Shown here: positions 16,240 to 24,570 of the stretch, piece after piece
Position numbering within the stretch: position 1 is the stretch's first letter
How the letters are laid out: each line of letters opens with the position of its first letter
Origin: Chryseobacterium daecheongense
GTDB lineage: Bacteria > Bacteroidota > Bacteroidia > Flavobacteriales > Weeksellaceae
Direction of reading: 5' to 3'
DNA: 64,000 nucleotides
Assembly (NCBI RefSeq): GCF_003729955.1
Contig: NZ_RJTX01000003.1
Coordinates: 62,001-126,000 of the forward strand
Position numbers and translations under genes: made by a program
The notes under the pieces: generated by a model
Seen by the model: only the letters and a program-made list of their open reading frames with translations
What the model was told of the DNA's origin: nothing
Database searches by the model: none

Positions 16240-17463
16240 AATTTTTTCCAAGATAAGTTTGGAGGAATCTGGCTTACCATCAACAAAATTTCTGGCATTT
16301 TCAGACATTTTCTCCAATATCTCCTTATTGTTAAGAAGGAAAAATACAAAGTCGGCAGCAAGACCTTCTTTTTCAAAAGACCTTCCACCGTCCACAGAAA
16401 TTAACTCATCTGCTTCCGGATTTTTTCTGTAATGATTCCCAAAAATCACAGGAACACCAAATGTTGCGGCTTCCAAAATATTATGCAATCCTGCATCATG
16501 AAAACCACCTCCCACAACAGCAATATCTGCATAAGAATACAATTTTGATAATAAACCAATGCTATCGATAATTAAAACTCTTGAACTAAAATCATGGATA
16601 TTATTTTGCTTCACCTCACTATATAATAATGCATCGGGAAGAGTCTGTTTCAGGTTTTGAACTCTTTTTAAATCATGTGGAGCCATAATGACCTTTACAT
16701 ACGGATTACCTTTGATCACTTCTTCGGCAATCTTTTCTTCCGCCTGCCAAGAGCTTCCAAAAACCACCGTTTTTTCATTCCCAATAAATTCTTTAATGAA
16801 ATCTATATGGTTATTACGCTCTCTTAATTGTTTTACACGATCAAATCTGGTATCACCTGCCACAGATGAATTGGTAAGACCTATACTTTTAGCCCATAAG
16901 AGAGATTCTTTCGTTTGATGAAAAAACCAGTCTATGTTTTTCTTCAACTGTTTGACAAACCATTTCCCGTACGAAGTGAAAAAGGCTTGTCTATCATAAA
17001 ACAAAGCAGAAATCACATATGTTTTTACCTTCTGTTTCTTTAAGGTATCCAGAAGGTTGTACCAGTAATCATATTTCACTGTAAAAAACAACTCCGTATT
17101 GAATTGTGAAACGAATTCCTGAACAGTACGCTTTTTATCAAACGGCAGATAGCAGATCACATCTGCCAAATATTTCTTTTTAACTACATTTTCATATCCT
17201 GAAGGCGAGAAAAACGTTACCAGAATTTTATGCTGCGGAAATTGTTCTTTTAACTTTTCTAAAACAGGAAGTCCCTGTTCATATTCTCCTAAACTTGCGG
17301 CATGCATCCAGATCACCTTATCTGATTTTGAGAATGCTGATTTTACCAAATATAAAGATTGTTTCCTTCCTTCCACCCCTTTTTTCGTCTTCTCATTGAA
17401 CCAGGAGAAAACCTTCATTCCAAAGATCAGGAGACTGATGAATATGTTATAAAGAAAGGACAT
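16231..17463 (-). CDS. waaA: 3-deoxy-D-manno-octulosonic acid transferase
   Basis: A 410-residue GT30 enzyme that attaches Kdo to lipid A precursor at the inner membrane. It has an N-terminal membrane anchor (residues 4-20), the glutamate-bearing motif WMHAASLGEYEQGLPVL near residue 52, FFSPSGYENV, and the C-terminal donor-binding segment VVGGGFHDAGLHNILEAATF near 318. Length and motif order fit WaaA/KdtA. It is the last gene of a minus-strand operon, eight bases after the cupin gene. Its presence shows the organism makes Kdo-containing lipid A. Confidence 0.94.
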   Translation of the reverse strand: MSFLYNIFISLLIFGMKVFSWFNEKTKKGVEGRKQSLYLVKSAFSKSDKVIWMHAASLGEYEQGLPVLEKLKEQFPQHKILVTFFSPSGYENVVKKKYLADVICYLPFDKKRTVQEFVSQFNTELFFTVKYDYWYNLLDTLKKQKVKTYVISALFYDRQAFFTSYGKWFVKQLKKNIDWFFHQTKESLLWAKSIGLTNSSVAGDTRFDRVKQLRERNNHIDFIKEFIGNEKTVVFGSSWQAEEKIAEEVIKGNPYVKVIMAPHDLKRVQNLKQTLPDALLYSEVKQNNIHDFSSRVLIIDSIGLLSKLYSYADIAVVGGGFHDAGLHNILEAATFGVPVIFGNHYRKNPEADELISVDGGRSFEKEGLAADFVFFLLNNKEILEKMSENARNFVDGKPDSSKLILEKILS

Positions 17464-17471
17464 TTCAGCTA

Positions 17472-17813
17472 TTATTGGATTTCAATTCTGTCATTATTCG
17501 TAGAAGGACTGGAAATGACCAGAAATTCCAGATCTTCTGAAGTTTTATTGGAAATATTATGTTTGGATCCGGGTAAAATCGAGATACTTTCGCCGGCTTT
17601 CACAGTTAACTTTTCATCGTTTACATAAAATGTAGCTTCTCCCATGAAAATGTAAAAAAACTGTTCGGCATATTCATGAAAGTGAAGCTTCTCTGAAGTC
17701 CCGGAAGGCATTCTCTCCTGCTTTACCGATAAGTTTTGAGAATCTCTTAAAACCCAACTGTCACAATGGTTTCCCCATGCGTAGTATTCAGAATTTTCTT
17801 TTGAGCGTATCAT
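17472..17813 (-). CDS. cupin-domain protein
   Basis: A 113-residue single-domain cupin. The first motif has histidines and glutamate in HFHEYAEQFFYIFMGE (residues about 43-58) and the second has GSKHNISN near 88, so a metal can be bound. It could be a small dioxygenase, isomerase or sugar-binding protein; the substrate is unknown. The ATG overlaps the end of the DUF1648 gene by one base and waaA starts eight bases after its stop, placing it inside the operon. Confidence 0.8.
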   Translation of the reverse strand: MIRSKENSEYYAWGNHCDSWVLRDSQNLSVKQERMPSGTSEKLHFHEYAEQFFYIFMGEATFYVNDEKLTVKAGESISILPGSKHNISNKTSEDLEFLVISSPSTNNDRIEIQ

Positions 17814-18277
17814 TATTGTTCAAGTTTCCCTTTTTTAATCATACAAAATATATTCGCCCCAATCACAATCAATAAAAGGCTTAATAAAACAAAAACAGCA
17901 TTTGTCATTTCTGTCAGTTTTCCCTGAGCCACCCATATACTCTCTACAATGATATCTCCGAATAAAAGTAAGACAGGAAGCAATATACTGTACATAAGCA
18001 GTCGTAGACTTTCCTTATTTCTATAGCTATCAGGAACATTTAGTAAGGGAGAATTTGGGTCTTTCGGAATTCCGACAAGAAGTAAAAATATAAAAGTTGC
18101 AACAGCAGGTAAAAACCAAATCGCTCTTTTTTCACTTTCTCCGTCTACCGTTCCATTAACTGCAAAGTGAGAAGGAATTATTTCAGGTAAACCTTTATAT
18201 TCCATTGCTATGAATATCCAAATGAAAACAAGTAAAAGAATATTTACTGTTAACAATACATTGGAAATTTTCATCAT
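17813..18277 (-). CDS. DUF1648-type membrane protein
   Basis: A 154-residue integral membrane protein with about four helices (near 5-25, 55-75, 88-110, 125-146). After the first helix it carries PEIIPSHFAVNGTVDGES, which matches the DUF1648 signature (I-P-x-H-F-x-x-G). Such proteins occur with SdpI-like immunity factors, but the role here is unknown. It overlaps both neighbours by one base, indicating tight translational coupling in the operon. Confidence 0.8.
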   Translation of the reverse strand: MMKISNVLLTVNILLLVFIWIFIAMEYKGLPEIIPSHFAVNGTVDGESEKRAIWFLPAVATFIFLLLVGIPKDPNSPLLNVPDSYRNKESLRLLMYSILLPVLLLFGDIIVESIWVAQGKLTEMTNAVFVLLSLLLIVIGANIFCMIKKGKLEQ

Positions 18278-18993
18278 TACAGTACGTTTTTAATCACTCT
18301 CAGTTTATGAGTATGCTTGTTAAGCTCCTTATTAAAAATCCCCGTGGAATCCAAAGTATCTATTCTCACTTTCCCCGAAGCATGGATAATCTTTTGATTG
18401 TCTAGCATTATTCCTACATGGATAATCTTACCTTCCGCATTTTCAAAGAAGGCCAAATCTCCCGGCTGGCTTTCTTCAACAAAGCTTAACGCCTCTCCTA
18501 CTTCAGCCTGCTGGTAAGTATCTCTTGGAAGTTTTATATTATGAATTTTATATACTAATTGAGTAAATCCGGAACAATCTACTGCAAAAAAACTCTTTCC
18601 ACCCCATAAATAAGGGACATTAATGAATTCTTTCGCTGTTAAGGCAATACTTTCCCGTACATCATGGCTTCGTCTTGAGGCTACGGCCGGAAATTCCACT
18701 TCAGAACCCATAGAAAGCAATGTCTTTCCGTCATTCATGATCACGGAAGAAAAGTCTTCGGTAATAATCGTCACTTTTCTCTTGGACAACTCTTCATCGG
18801 TTACCGATTTTATCTGTTTGGTATCCATCCAGCCTTCATAGCCATCATAGTGCATTTTTATTTTGGTCCAGTTTTTATTTACTTCCAAAATATCCGCACT
18901 TTCTCCAAACAATATTTCCGTAACGATTTCCGCTTTGTCCGAATTTTCCGCACGAACCGGTGCTACCGTAACAATACAAATTCCTTTATTCAT
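18277..18993 (-). CDS. SH3 plus NlpC/P60 peptidase (C40 family)
   Basis: A 238-residue protein with an SH3-like domain (residues about 3-75, including NWTKIKMHYDGYEGWMDTKQ) and a C-terminal NlpC/P60 papain-like domain (about 108-238). The catalytic Cys is in VDCSGFTQLVYK, the His in IIHVGIML, and the third residue lies in IIHASGKVRIDT. Family members cut the gamma-D-Glu to diamino acid bond of peptidoglycan peptides. I see no signal peptide, so it may act in the cytoplasm on recycled muropeptides. It starts 33 bases after the O-methyltransferase gene. Confidence 0.9.
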   Translation of the reverse strand: MNKGICIVTVAPVRAENSDKAEIVTEILFGESADILEVNKNWTKIKMHYDGYEGWMDTKQIKSVTDEELSKRKVTIITEDFSSVIMNDGKTLLSMGSEVEFPAVASRRSHDVRESIALTAKEFINVPYLWGGKSFFAVDCSGFTQLVYKIHNIKLPRDTYQQAEVGEALSFVEESQPGDLAFFENAEGKIIHVGIMLDNQKIIHASGKVRIDTLDSTGIFNKELNKHTHKLRVIKNVL

Positions 18994-19026
18994 AATATTT
19001 AACTGAGAACTTTACGTCTCATCTTT

Positions 19027-19674
19027 TTATTTTCTTCTAAGAAAATTAACTCCGTCTCGCAAAGGTAAAATAAGATTTTCAAAATCGTCATCCTTTGCAA
19101 TTAAATCATTAAGCTCTTTAATAATTTGAGTAGACTTTTGTTTAGGGTTTTCTTCCAGCACTTTTCCATACCAAAGCACATTATCGAACATTACAACTGA
19201 TCCTGATTTCGTTCTAGGCTTGATCAGTTTAAAATATTCTACATAATTCTCTTTATCCGCATCTATAAATACAAGATCAAAGACCTCATCGGTTTCTCGA
19301 AGGAATTCTTTGGCATCTTGAAGTTTAAAGTTAATCTGGTTGGAATATTTACTTTCGGCAAAATATTTTTGGGGTAAATAAGCCAAATCTTCATTTACAT
19401 CCAAAGTGGTTATTTTCCCGTCTTCAGAAAGGCCTTCAGTAAGACAAAGAGTTGCATATCCTGTAAAAGTACCGATTTCCAACACATTTTGAGGCCTCAC
19501 CATCTGAGAGATCATTGTTAAAAGTCTCCCTTGCTGATATCCTGAAATCATGTGGGGCTGCGTAGTTTTCTGAAAGGTTTCTCTTCGTAATTTTCGCAGA
19601 ATTTCCGGTTCAGAAGACGCATGGGTTTCCAGGTATCTGTCCATTTCGGGATTCTTCTCTTCAAAAAAGCTCAT
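19027..19674 (-). CDS. O-methyltransferase
   Basis: A 215-residue SAM-dependent class I methyltransferase of the catechol/caffeoyl-CoA type. The SAM-binding motif VLEIGTFTGYATLCL is near residue 66, the acidic residue at the end of strand 2 is in TLDVNE, and the metal-binding DADKENYVEY near 137 with FDNVLWYGKV near 165 match the family. The substrate is unknown. It is the first gene of a five-gene minus-strand operon reaching waaA. A TACATTTG box lies 20 bases upstream of the ATG. Confidence 0.9.
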   Translation of the reverse strand: MSFFEEKNPEMDRYLETHASSEPEILRKLRRETFQKTTQPHMISGYQQGRLLTMISQMVRPQNVLEIGTFTGYATLCLTEGLSEDGKITTLDVNEDLAYLPQKYFAESKYSNQINFKLQDAKEFLRETDEVFDLVFIDADKENYVEYFKLIKPRTKSGSVVMFDNVLWYGKVLEENPKQKSTQIIKELNDLIAKDDDFENLILPLRDGVNFLRRK

Positions 19675-19694
19675 TCGTCCTAAATTTTGTTATT

Positions 19695-19702
19695 CAAATG
19701 TA
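19695..19702 (-). promoter_or_regulatory. -7 promoter box for the O-methyltransferase operon
   Basis: CAAATGTA reads TACATTTG on the minus strand, 20 bases upstream of the ATG at 19674. Confidence 0.45.
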
Positions 19703-19782
19703 GTAAATATAATGAAAAGCCGAAAAAGCAGCTTTCAAAAAATACCGTAAAAACCCGGATACTTTTATAAGGATTTCTAAAA

Positions 19783-19790
19783 TATCTTTG
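19783..19790 (+). promoter_or_regulatory. -7 promoter box for the small ORF at 19822
   Basis: TATCTTTG, an exact match to the Bacteroidota -7 box, lies 31 bases upstream of the ATG at 19822. Confidence 0.55.
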
Positions 19791-19821
19791 CTTCATAAAC
19801 TAAGGAAAGAACAAAATAGCT

Positions 19822-19977
19822 ATGAACACTGAAAAAACCGTTAAAAAGAAAACTAAAAATCAAATCATCAGAAAAAATTATCCTTCGAATCAATCTTCCC
19901 CTAAAAATAAAGCAGAAATATCCAATTCATTTTTTCATCGAATTATTTCTTTACTGAAAAAAGAAGAATTAATTTAA
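19822..19977 (+). CDS. small basic protein, 51 residues
   Basis: A short frame with ATG at 19822 and TAA at 19975-19977. It encodes a basic peptide (starts NTEKTVKKKTKNQIIRKNY, ends IISLLKKEELI) with no signal peptide or membrane helix. Support comes from an exact TATCTTTG promoter box 31 bases upstream and a strong hairpin terminator nine bases after the stop, so it forms a complete small transcription unit. No family is recognised. It might be a small nucleic-acid-binding or regulatory protein, or a non-coding RNA with a chance frame. Confidence 0.5.
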   Translation: MNTEKTVKKKTKNQIIRKNYPSNQSSPKNKAEISNSFFHRIISLLKKEELI

Positions 19978-19985
19978 TTGAAAAT

Positions 19986-20014
19986 AAAAATCCCGAAATA
20001 ATTTCGGGATTTTT
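19986..20014. terminator. bidirectional terminator
   Basis: ATCCCGAAAT (19990-19999) and ATTTCGGGAT (20001-20010) form a stem flanked by A5 and T5 runs. It can end both the small ORF on the plus strand and the OmpA-like gene on the minus strand. Confidence 0.85.
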
Positions 20015-20034
20015 ATTTATTATTTGATGGGTAA

Positions 20035-20868
20035 TTATTTCTTAGGAGCAATATCCATAAGCTTCATGAATTCGTCAAGCTTAGGCATAATGATAATTTC
20101 TGTTCTTCTGTTTTCCGCTCTTCCAGAAACACTCATATTCGTTGCTTTAGGATTGTACTCGGAACGACCTCCTGCCGTAATTCTTGAAGGGTCTACTCCA
20201 AATTGCGTTTGCAAGATCTTAGCAATTGCCGTACCTCTCAATGCAGAAAGATCCCAGTTGTCTCTTGGCAGATTTGCAGAATTTAAAGGTGCGTTATCTG
20301 TGTTTCCTTCAATCAATACAGAATACTTATCGTAATCATTGATCACTTTGGCTACTTTACCTAAAACTTCCTGTGCAGCAGGCAATACATTGTAATCTCC
20401 TGTTTTATAAAGCATTTTATCAGAAAGGGAGATCATTACAACACCTTTAAGAACTTTTACCTGAACATCATCATCCGCTACATTATCCAAAGATCTTTTC
20501 AGCTTGTTGGATAAAGCCAAATTTAAACTGTCATTTTTCGCATTGCTTGAAATCAATTGCTTGATATAAGAGTTGGAAGCATTAATCTCTCCTACTAGCT
20601 TATCAATATTAGCCGAACTTTTTCCGCTGTTTGCCAAACATGCATCCAAAGATGATTTTAAAGCATCATGCTGGCTTTTCAATAAATTGTTTTCACCTGA
20701 CAATGCAGAGTTCTGAGCTTTTAAATCCTGGATTTCTCTTTGTCTTTCACCAATATTTTCAATACACTGCTTGTAATTGGTATTTAAAGCATCATATTGC
20801 TTTTTGCTGATACAAGATGTCATTCCCAACACCATTGCAGAAACTGCTAAAATTTTAAATATCTTCAT
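20035..20868 (-). CDS. OmpA-family lipoprotein
   Basis: A 277-residue envelope protein. The signal peptide ends in a lipobox-like GMTSC (Cys19). Residues about 30-120 are a predicted coiled coil, and the C-terminal 120 residues form an OmpA-like peptidoglycan-binding domain: VLIEGNTDNAPLN, then NWDLSALRGTAIAKIL, then RITAGGRSEYNP, then GRAENRRTEI, holding the Asp and Arg that contact diaminopimelate. It likely ties the outer membrane to the cell wall. It has its own TAACTTTG promoter box and terminator and is divergent from tilS. Confidence 0.92.
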   Translation of the reverse strand: MKIFKILAVSAMVLGMTSCISKKQYDALNTNYKQCIENIGERQREIQDLKAQNSALSGENNLLKSQHDALKSSLDACLANSGKSSANIDKLVGEINASNSYIKQLISSNAKNDSLNLALSNKLKRSLDNVADDDVQVKVLKGVVMISLSDKMLYKTGDYNVLPAAQEVLGKVAKVINDYDKYSVLIEGNTDNAPLNSANLPRDNWDLSALRGTAIAKILQTQFGVDPSRITAGGRSEYNPKATNMSVSGRAENRRTEIIIMPKLDEFMKLMDIAPKK

Positions 20869-20890
20869 AAGTAATCTGTTTTAGACGAAT

Positions 20891-20898
20891 CAAAGTTA
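20891..20898 (-). promoter_or_regulatory. -7 promoter box for the OmpA-like gene
   Basis: CAAAGTTA reads TAACTTTG on the minus strand, 22 bases upstream of the ATG at 20868. Confidence 0.5.
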
Positions 20899-20924
20899 GG
20901 GAAATTCAATTGAATTATATGGAT

Positions 20925-20932
20925 TATCTTTG
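20925..20932 (+). promoter_or_regulatory. -7 promoter box for tilS
   Basis: TATCTTTG is an exact -7 box, 23 bases upstream of the tilS ATG. Confidence 0.55.
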
Positions 20933-20955
20933 CATAAAAGAAATCCTCTATCTCC

Positions 20956-22293
20956 ATGCTGGAAAGAAAAAGCTTCAAAAATCAGTTACAATATCTGGTG
21001 AATTCTCCTGAAAATCATTCCTATCTTTTAGCAGTGAGCGGCGGTGCGGATTCTATGGTTTTGGCTTCGTTATTTCTGGAGATGAGAGAAGAGATGAAGA
21101 ATTCGGGGTTCGAGTTTCAGGTAGCCCATATCAACTATAAACTTCGTGGAGAAGATTCTGATCTGGACCAAAAAACCGTCCAGGATTTCTGTGAAAAATA
21201 CCACATCAAATTTCATCTATATGAGGTTTCTGAAAAAGATCAAAAGACTGATAATTCTATCCAGCTCTGGGCGAGAGAACTTCGTTATCAATTTTTCAAA
21301 CAGGTTCAGGAAAAAGAGAAGCTTGAATTTTTGATTACAGCACATCATTTGAACGATCAGCTGGAAACATTCATCATCCATCTTTCAAAAGCAGCAGGGA
21401 TTAATGGTCTGTCGGGAATCCCGGCTAATGACAATAAGATTCTTCGTCCTCTTTTATCTTTTTCAAAAGAAGATATTTATGAGTTTGCGAAAGCAAATAA
21501 TGTAAAATATCGTGAGGACCTTTCGAACAAAAAAAATGACTATCTAAGAAATAAAATCCGGAACGAAATTGTTCCGAAACTTCTGGAGACTAATGATCAT
21601 TTTCTGGAAAATTTTAAAAAAAGTGTTTTTTACCTGAATCAGACGAAGAGCTTTGTTCAACAACAGATCAGGGAGATCGAAAAAAAACTTTCAACATTTA
21701 ACCTGGATCATGTCATCTTATCCAAAGAAAAATTACAGCTGGAAAGTGATTTTGTACAATTCGAAATTTTAAAACAATACGGATTTGATCAGATAGAGGA
21801 AATCCCTAAAATTTTCAAGGCTGAAAACGGAAGCTCTTTTTTTTCCAAAGATTTTGAGCTGAAGACCGGCCGAAATGAACTGGTCATCTTCAACAGATAT
21901 GCAAAAAAAATGTCAAAGGAAGGAGTCATCCTGATTGAACAATTTGATTTTGACGAAAACCAGATCAACATCAATCTGAAAGACCATATGGAAGACATTG
22001 AAGAAATCAATAAGGATTTTGAATGGGATTTCGATGCGGAGAAACTCCGTTTCCCACTGCAATTAAGAAAACAGCAGGAAGGAGATGTTTTTTATCCTTC
22101 GGGGTTTTCAGGCAAAAAGAAGGTCTCCAAGTTTTTTAGGGACGAAAAATTATCTATTTTAGCAAAGCAAAAAATCTGGTTGCTGACGGACAGTAATGAT
22201 ACAGTTCTAGGTGTTATTCCTTTCCGGCAGGACAGAAGATACGCGAAGGATGAGAAAGCGAAATATATTCTCAAAATTTTTAATGAAAAGTAA
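20956..22293 (+). CDS. tilS: tRNA(Ile)-lysidine synthase
   Basis: A 445-residue PP-loop ATPase that modifies C34 of tRNA-Ile(CAU) to lysidine. The PP-loop signature LLAVSGGADSMVLASL is at residues 24-39, followed by VAHINYKLRGEDSDLD and TAHHLNDQLETFIIHLS, with AGINGLSGIPA further on. The C-terminal third carries the TilS tRNA-binding domain (LRKQQEGDVFYPSGFSGKKK, then VSKFFRDEKLS). The TAA at 22291 lies two bases before the ATG of dsbD, so the two are probably co-transcribed. Confidence 0.95.
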   Translation: MLERKSFKNQLQYLVNSPENHSYLLAVSGGADSMVLASLFLEMREEMKNSGFEFQVAHINYKLRGEDSDLDQKTVQDFCEKYHIKFHLYEVSEKDQKTDNSIQLWARELRYQFFKQVQEKEKLEFLITAHHLNDQLETFIIHLSKAAGINGLSGIPANDNKILRPLLSFSKEDIYEFAKANNVKYREDLSNKKNDYLRNKIRNEIVPKLLETNDHFLENFKKSVFYLNQTKSFVQQQIREIEKKLSTFNLDHVILSKEKLQLESDFVQFEILKQYGFDQIEEIPKIFKAENGSSFFSKDFELKTGRNELVIFNRYAKKMSKEGVILIEQFDFDENQININLKDHMEDIEEINKDFEWDFDAEKLRFPLQLRKQQEGDVFYPSGFSGKKKVSKFFRDEKLSILAKQKIWLLTDSNDTVLGVIPFRQDRRYAKDEKAKYILKIFNEK

Positions 22294-22294
22294 A

Positions 22295-24361
22295 ATGAAA
22301 TTCAGAAACTGGTTTTTATTAATCCTATTATTCTTATTCTCAGGAATCAATGCACAAATAAAAAATCCTGTAAAGTTCAAATTCACGATCAATGACCTAG
22401 GCAACAATCAGTATGAAGCTGTTTTAAATGCCACTATGGAAAGTGGATGGCATATCTATTCCAAAGATCTTCCACCAGATACAGGAATCCCGACTGAATA
22501 CAAAGTCTCCGGGAAGAATATAGAATTGATTGGAAAGTTTACGGAGGTAGGTAAAAAACATGAAGAATTTTCTGAAGCCTTCGGAGGTACCATTGTATAC
22601 TACTCTAATACAGCCGGTTTCAAACAAAAATTCAAATTAAAAGACCCTGCAAAACCTGCAGATGTAACTTCTGAAATCACATATCAAACCTGTGACGACA
22701 GGGTTTGTTTAGCCCCCAATACATTAGAGTTCAATCAAAAAGTAACTCCAAAAGGAGCTCCTGAAGAAGTAACAGACAATAAAACGGAAGAAATAAAAGA
22801 TTCTGCAAAAACGGCGGAAGTGACTGTTGTTGCTCCGGCAAATGCAACAGTGACTGTTACAGAAAACTCTCAGCTTGATCCAAAAAAGTTAAAGATTGAA
22901 ACATTAAATTTCAAAAAACCTTTAACCAACTGCGGTACAGCCTCTGAAAAGATGGATGAAAATTACTGGACGTATTTGTTCTTAGGATTTATCGGAGGGT
23001 TAATTGCTTTATTGACACCTTGCGTTTTCCCGATGATTCCGTTAACGGTATCCTTCTTTACTAAAGGAAATAAAAACAAAGCAAAAGGAAAAAGAGATGC
23101 ACTTATCTATGGTTTTTTCATTCTTTTAATCTTTGTTTTATTGAGTGTACCATTCCATTTGATCGATGGAATTGCAGGAAATATTTTCAATGAAATCTCT
23201 ACAAGCGTATGGCTGAATATTGTATTCTTTATCATATTCATTTTCTTCGCGGGAAGTTTCTTCGGATATTATGACATTACATTACCAAGCTCTATTGCCA
23301 ACAAATCTTCTAAAGCAGAAGAAGCTGGTGGAATTATTGGTATTTTCTTCATGGCATTGACGCTGGTAATTGTTTCCTTCTCTTGTACAGGCCCTATTTT
23401 AGGAAGTTTACTGGGGAGTGCTGTTACAGGCTCAGCCAATGTTCCAATGCTGCTTACTTTTGCATTGGCCGGATTTGGGTTAGCATGGGCAATCGTTTTT
23501 GGATTATTGGCTTTATTCCCACAAGCTTTACAAAGTCTTCCGAAATCCGGAGGATGGATGAATACGGTAAAAGTGGTTCTTGGTTTTGTGGAACTGGCTC
23601 TAGCTTTAAAATTCTTATCTAAAGCGGATCTTGTTTCTAAAACTTTCTTATTGAAAAGAGAGCTTTTCATTGTGATCTGGATTATAATCACCATTGGATT
23701 GACTTTATATTTATTCGGACTGATAAGATTTCCTCACGATGATAAGAAGCCTAAAATTTCTATCACCAGAAAAATATTGGGAGCTTTAGGAATTGGTTTT
23801 GTAATCTATCTGATCCAGGGATTAATTCCATCAGACCGCCCGAAACTACAATTATTAAGTGGAATTTTACCTCCATTAAACGTAAGCTACTTCCATGATG
23901 AAAAGGACGGAATTTTAGGAATGCATCCTGAACACGATTTCTTTAAAGCGATTGAAATAGCCAAGCAGGAAAACAAACCAATTCTCATAGACTTCACAGG
24001 ATACGGTTGTGAAAACTGTAGAAAAATGGAGGAATTTGTCTGGAGTGAGCCGGATATTCTACCTATTCTTCAGAATGATGTTGTACTAGCCTCTCTGTAT
24101 GTTGACGACAAAGAAGAGCTCCCTGAAGATCAACAGACTAAAATTGACTTAGGAGAAGGACAGGTGAAAAAAGTGAAAACAATTGGCGACAGATGGAGTT
24201 TGTTCCAACAGGTGAATTTTAATAATAATTCTCAACCTCACTATGTGTTGGTAACTCCGGGCGGAAAAGTGATTAACACCCCGGTTTCCGGATATATGCC
24301 TAAAGAAGATTTCAAGAAATTTCTGGAGTGTGGAGTTAATTTTTACAAGCAGAATAAATAG
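22295..24361 (+). CDS. dsbD: thiol:disulfide interchange protein DsbD
   Basis: About 688 residues. After a signal peptide (RNWFLLILLFLFSGINA, then Q) comes the periplasmic N-terminal DsbD domain (SGWHIYSKDLPPDTGIPTEY, then TYQTCDDRVCLAP with its cysteine pair). A membrane domain of about eight helices follows, with one cysteine in LLTPCVFPMIPLTVSFF and the other in SFSCTGPILGSLLG. The C-terminal thioredoxin domain has the active site GYGCENCRKME. It carries electrons from cytoplasmic thioredoxin to periplasmic oxidised proteins. I start at the ATG at 22295 because it directly precedes the signal peptide; ATG at 22283 is possible. It overlaps no functional part of tilS. Confidence 0.93.
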   Translation: MKFRNWFLLILLFLFSGINAQIKNPVKFKFTINDLGNNQYEAVLNATMESGWHIYSKDLPPDTGIPTEYKVSGKNIELIGKFTEVGKKHEEFSEAFGGTIVYYSNTAGFKQKFKLKDPAKPADVTSEITYQTCDDRVCLAPNTLEFNQKVTPKGAPEEVTDNKTEEIKDSAKTAEVTVVAPANATVTVTENSQLDPKKLKIETLNFKKPLTNCGTASEKMDENYWTYLFLGFIGGLIALLTPCVFPMIPLTVSFFTKGNKNKAKGKRDALIYGFFILLIFVLLSVPFHLIDGIAGNIFNEISTSVWLNIVFFIIFIFFAGSFFGYYDITLPSSIANKSSKAEEAGGIIGIFFMALTLVIVSFSCTGPILGSLLGSAVTGSANVPMLLTFALAGFGLAWAIVFGLLALFPQALQSLPKSGGWMNTVKVVLGFVELALALKFLSKADLVSKTFLLKRELFIVIWIIITIGLTLYLFGLIRFPHDDKKPKISITRKILGALGIGFVIYLIQGLIPSDRPKLQLLSGILPPLNVSYFHDEKDGILGMHPEHDFFKAIEIAKQENKPILIDFTGYGCENCRKMEEFVWSEPDILPILQNDVVLASLYVDDKEELPEDQQTKIDLGEGQVKKVKTIGDRWSLFQQVNFNNNSQPHYVLVTPGGKVINTPVSGYMPKEDFKKFLECGVNFYKQNK

Positions 24362-24386
24362 ATAATTTTTCATATACAAAATATAG

Positions 24387-24415
24387 AAGCCTCACCCTTT
24401 TGGGTGAGGCTTTTT
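24387..24415 (+). terminator. terminator after dsbD
   Basis: AAGCCTCACCC pairs perfectly with GGGTGAGGCTT around a TTTT loop, followed by TTT. It lies 25 bases after the dsbD stop. The next 150 bases up to 24571 are AT-rich without a clear promoter box. Confidence 0.9.
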
Positions 24416-24570
24416 ACATTTATTAGAAAAATCTCTACACTTACTAATTTTGTTATCAATAACAATTCAAATTCTTAATAATTTTATCATATTAGTAGCT
24501 TGTATTAAGTTATTGTTAATAATAAAAACATATAAATTCAAGACATAAATAATCATAGCAATAAAGTATT

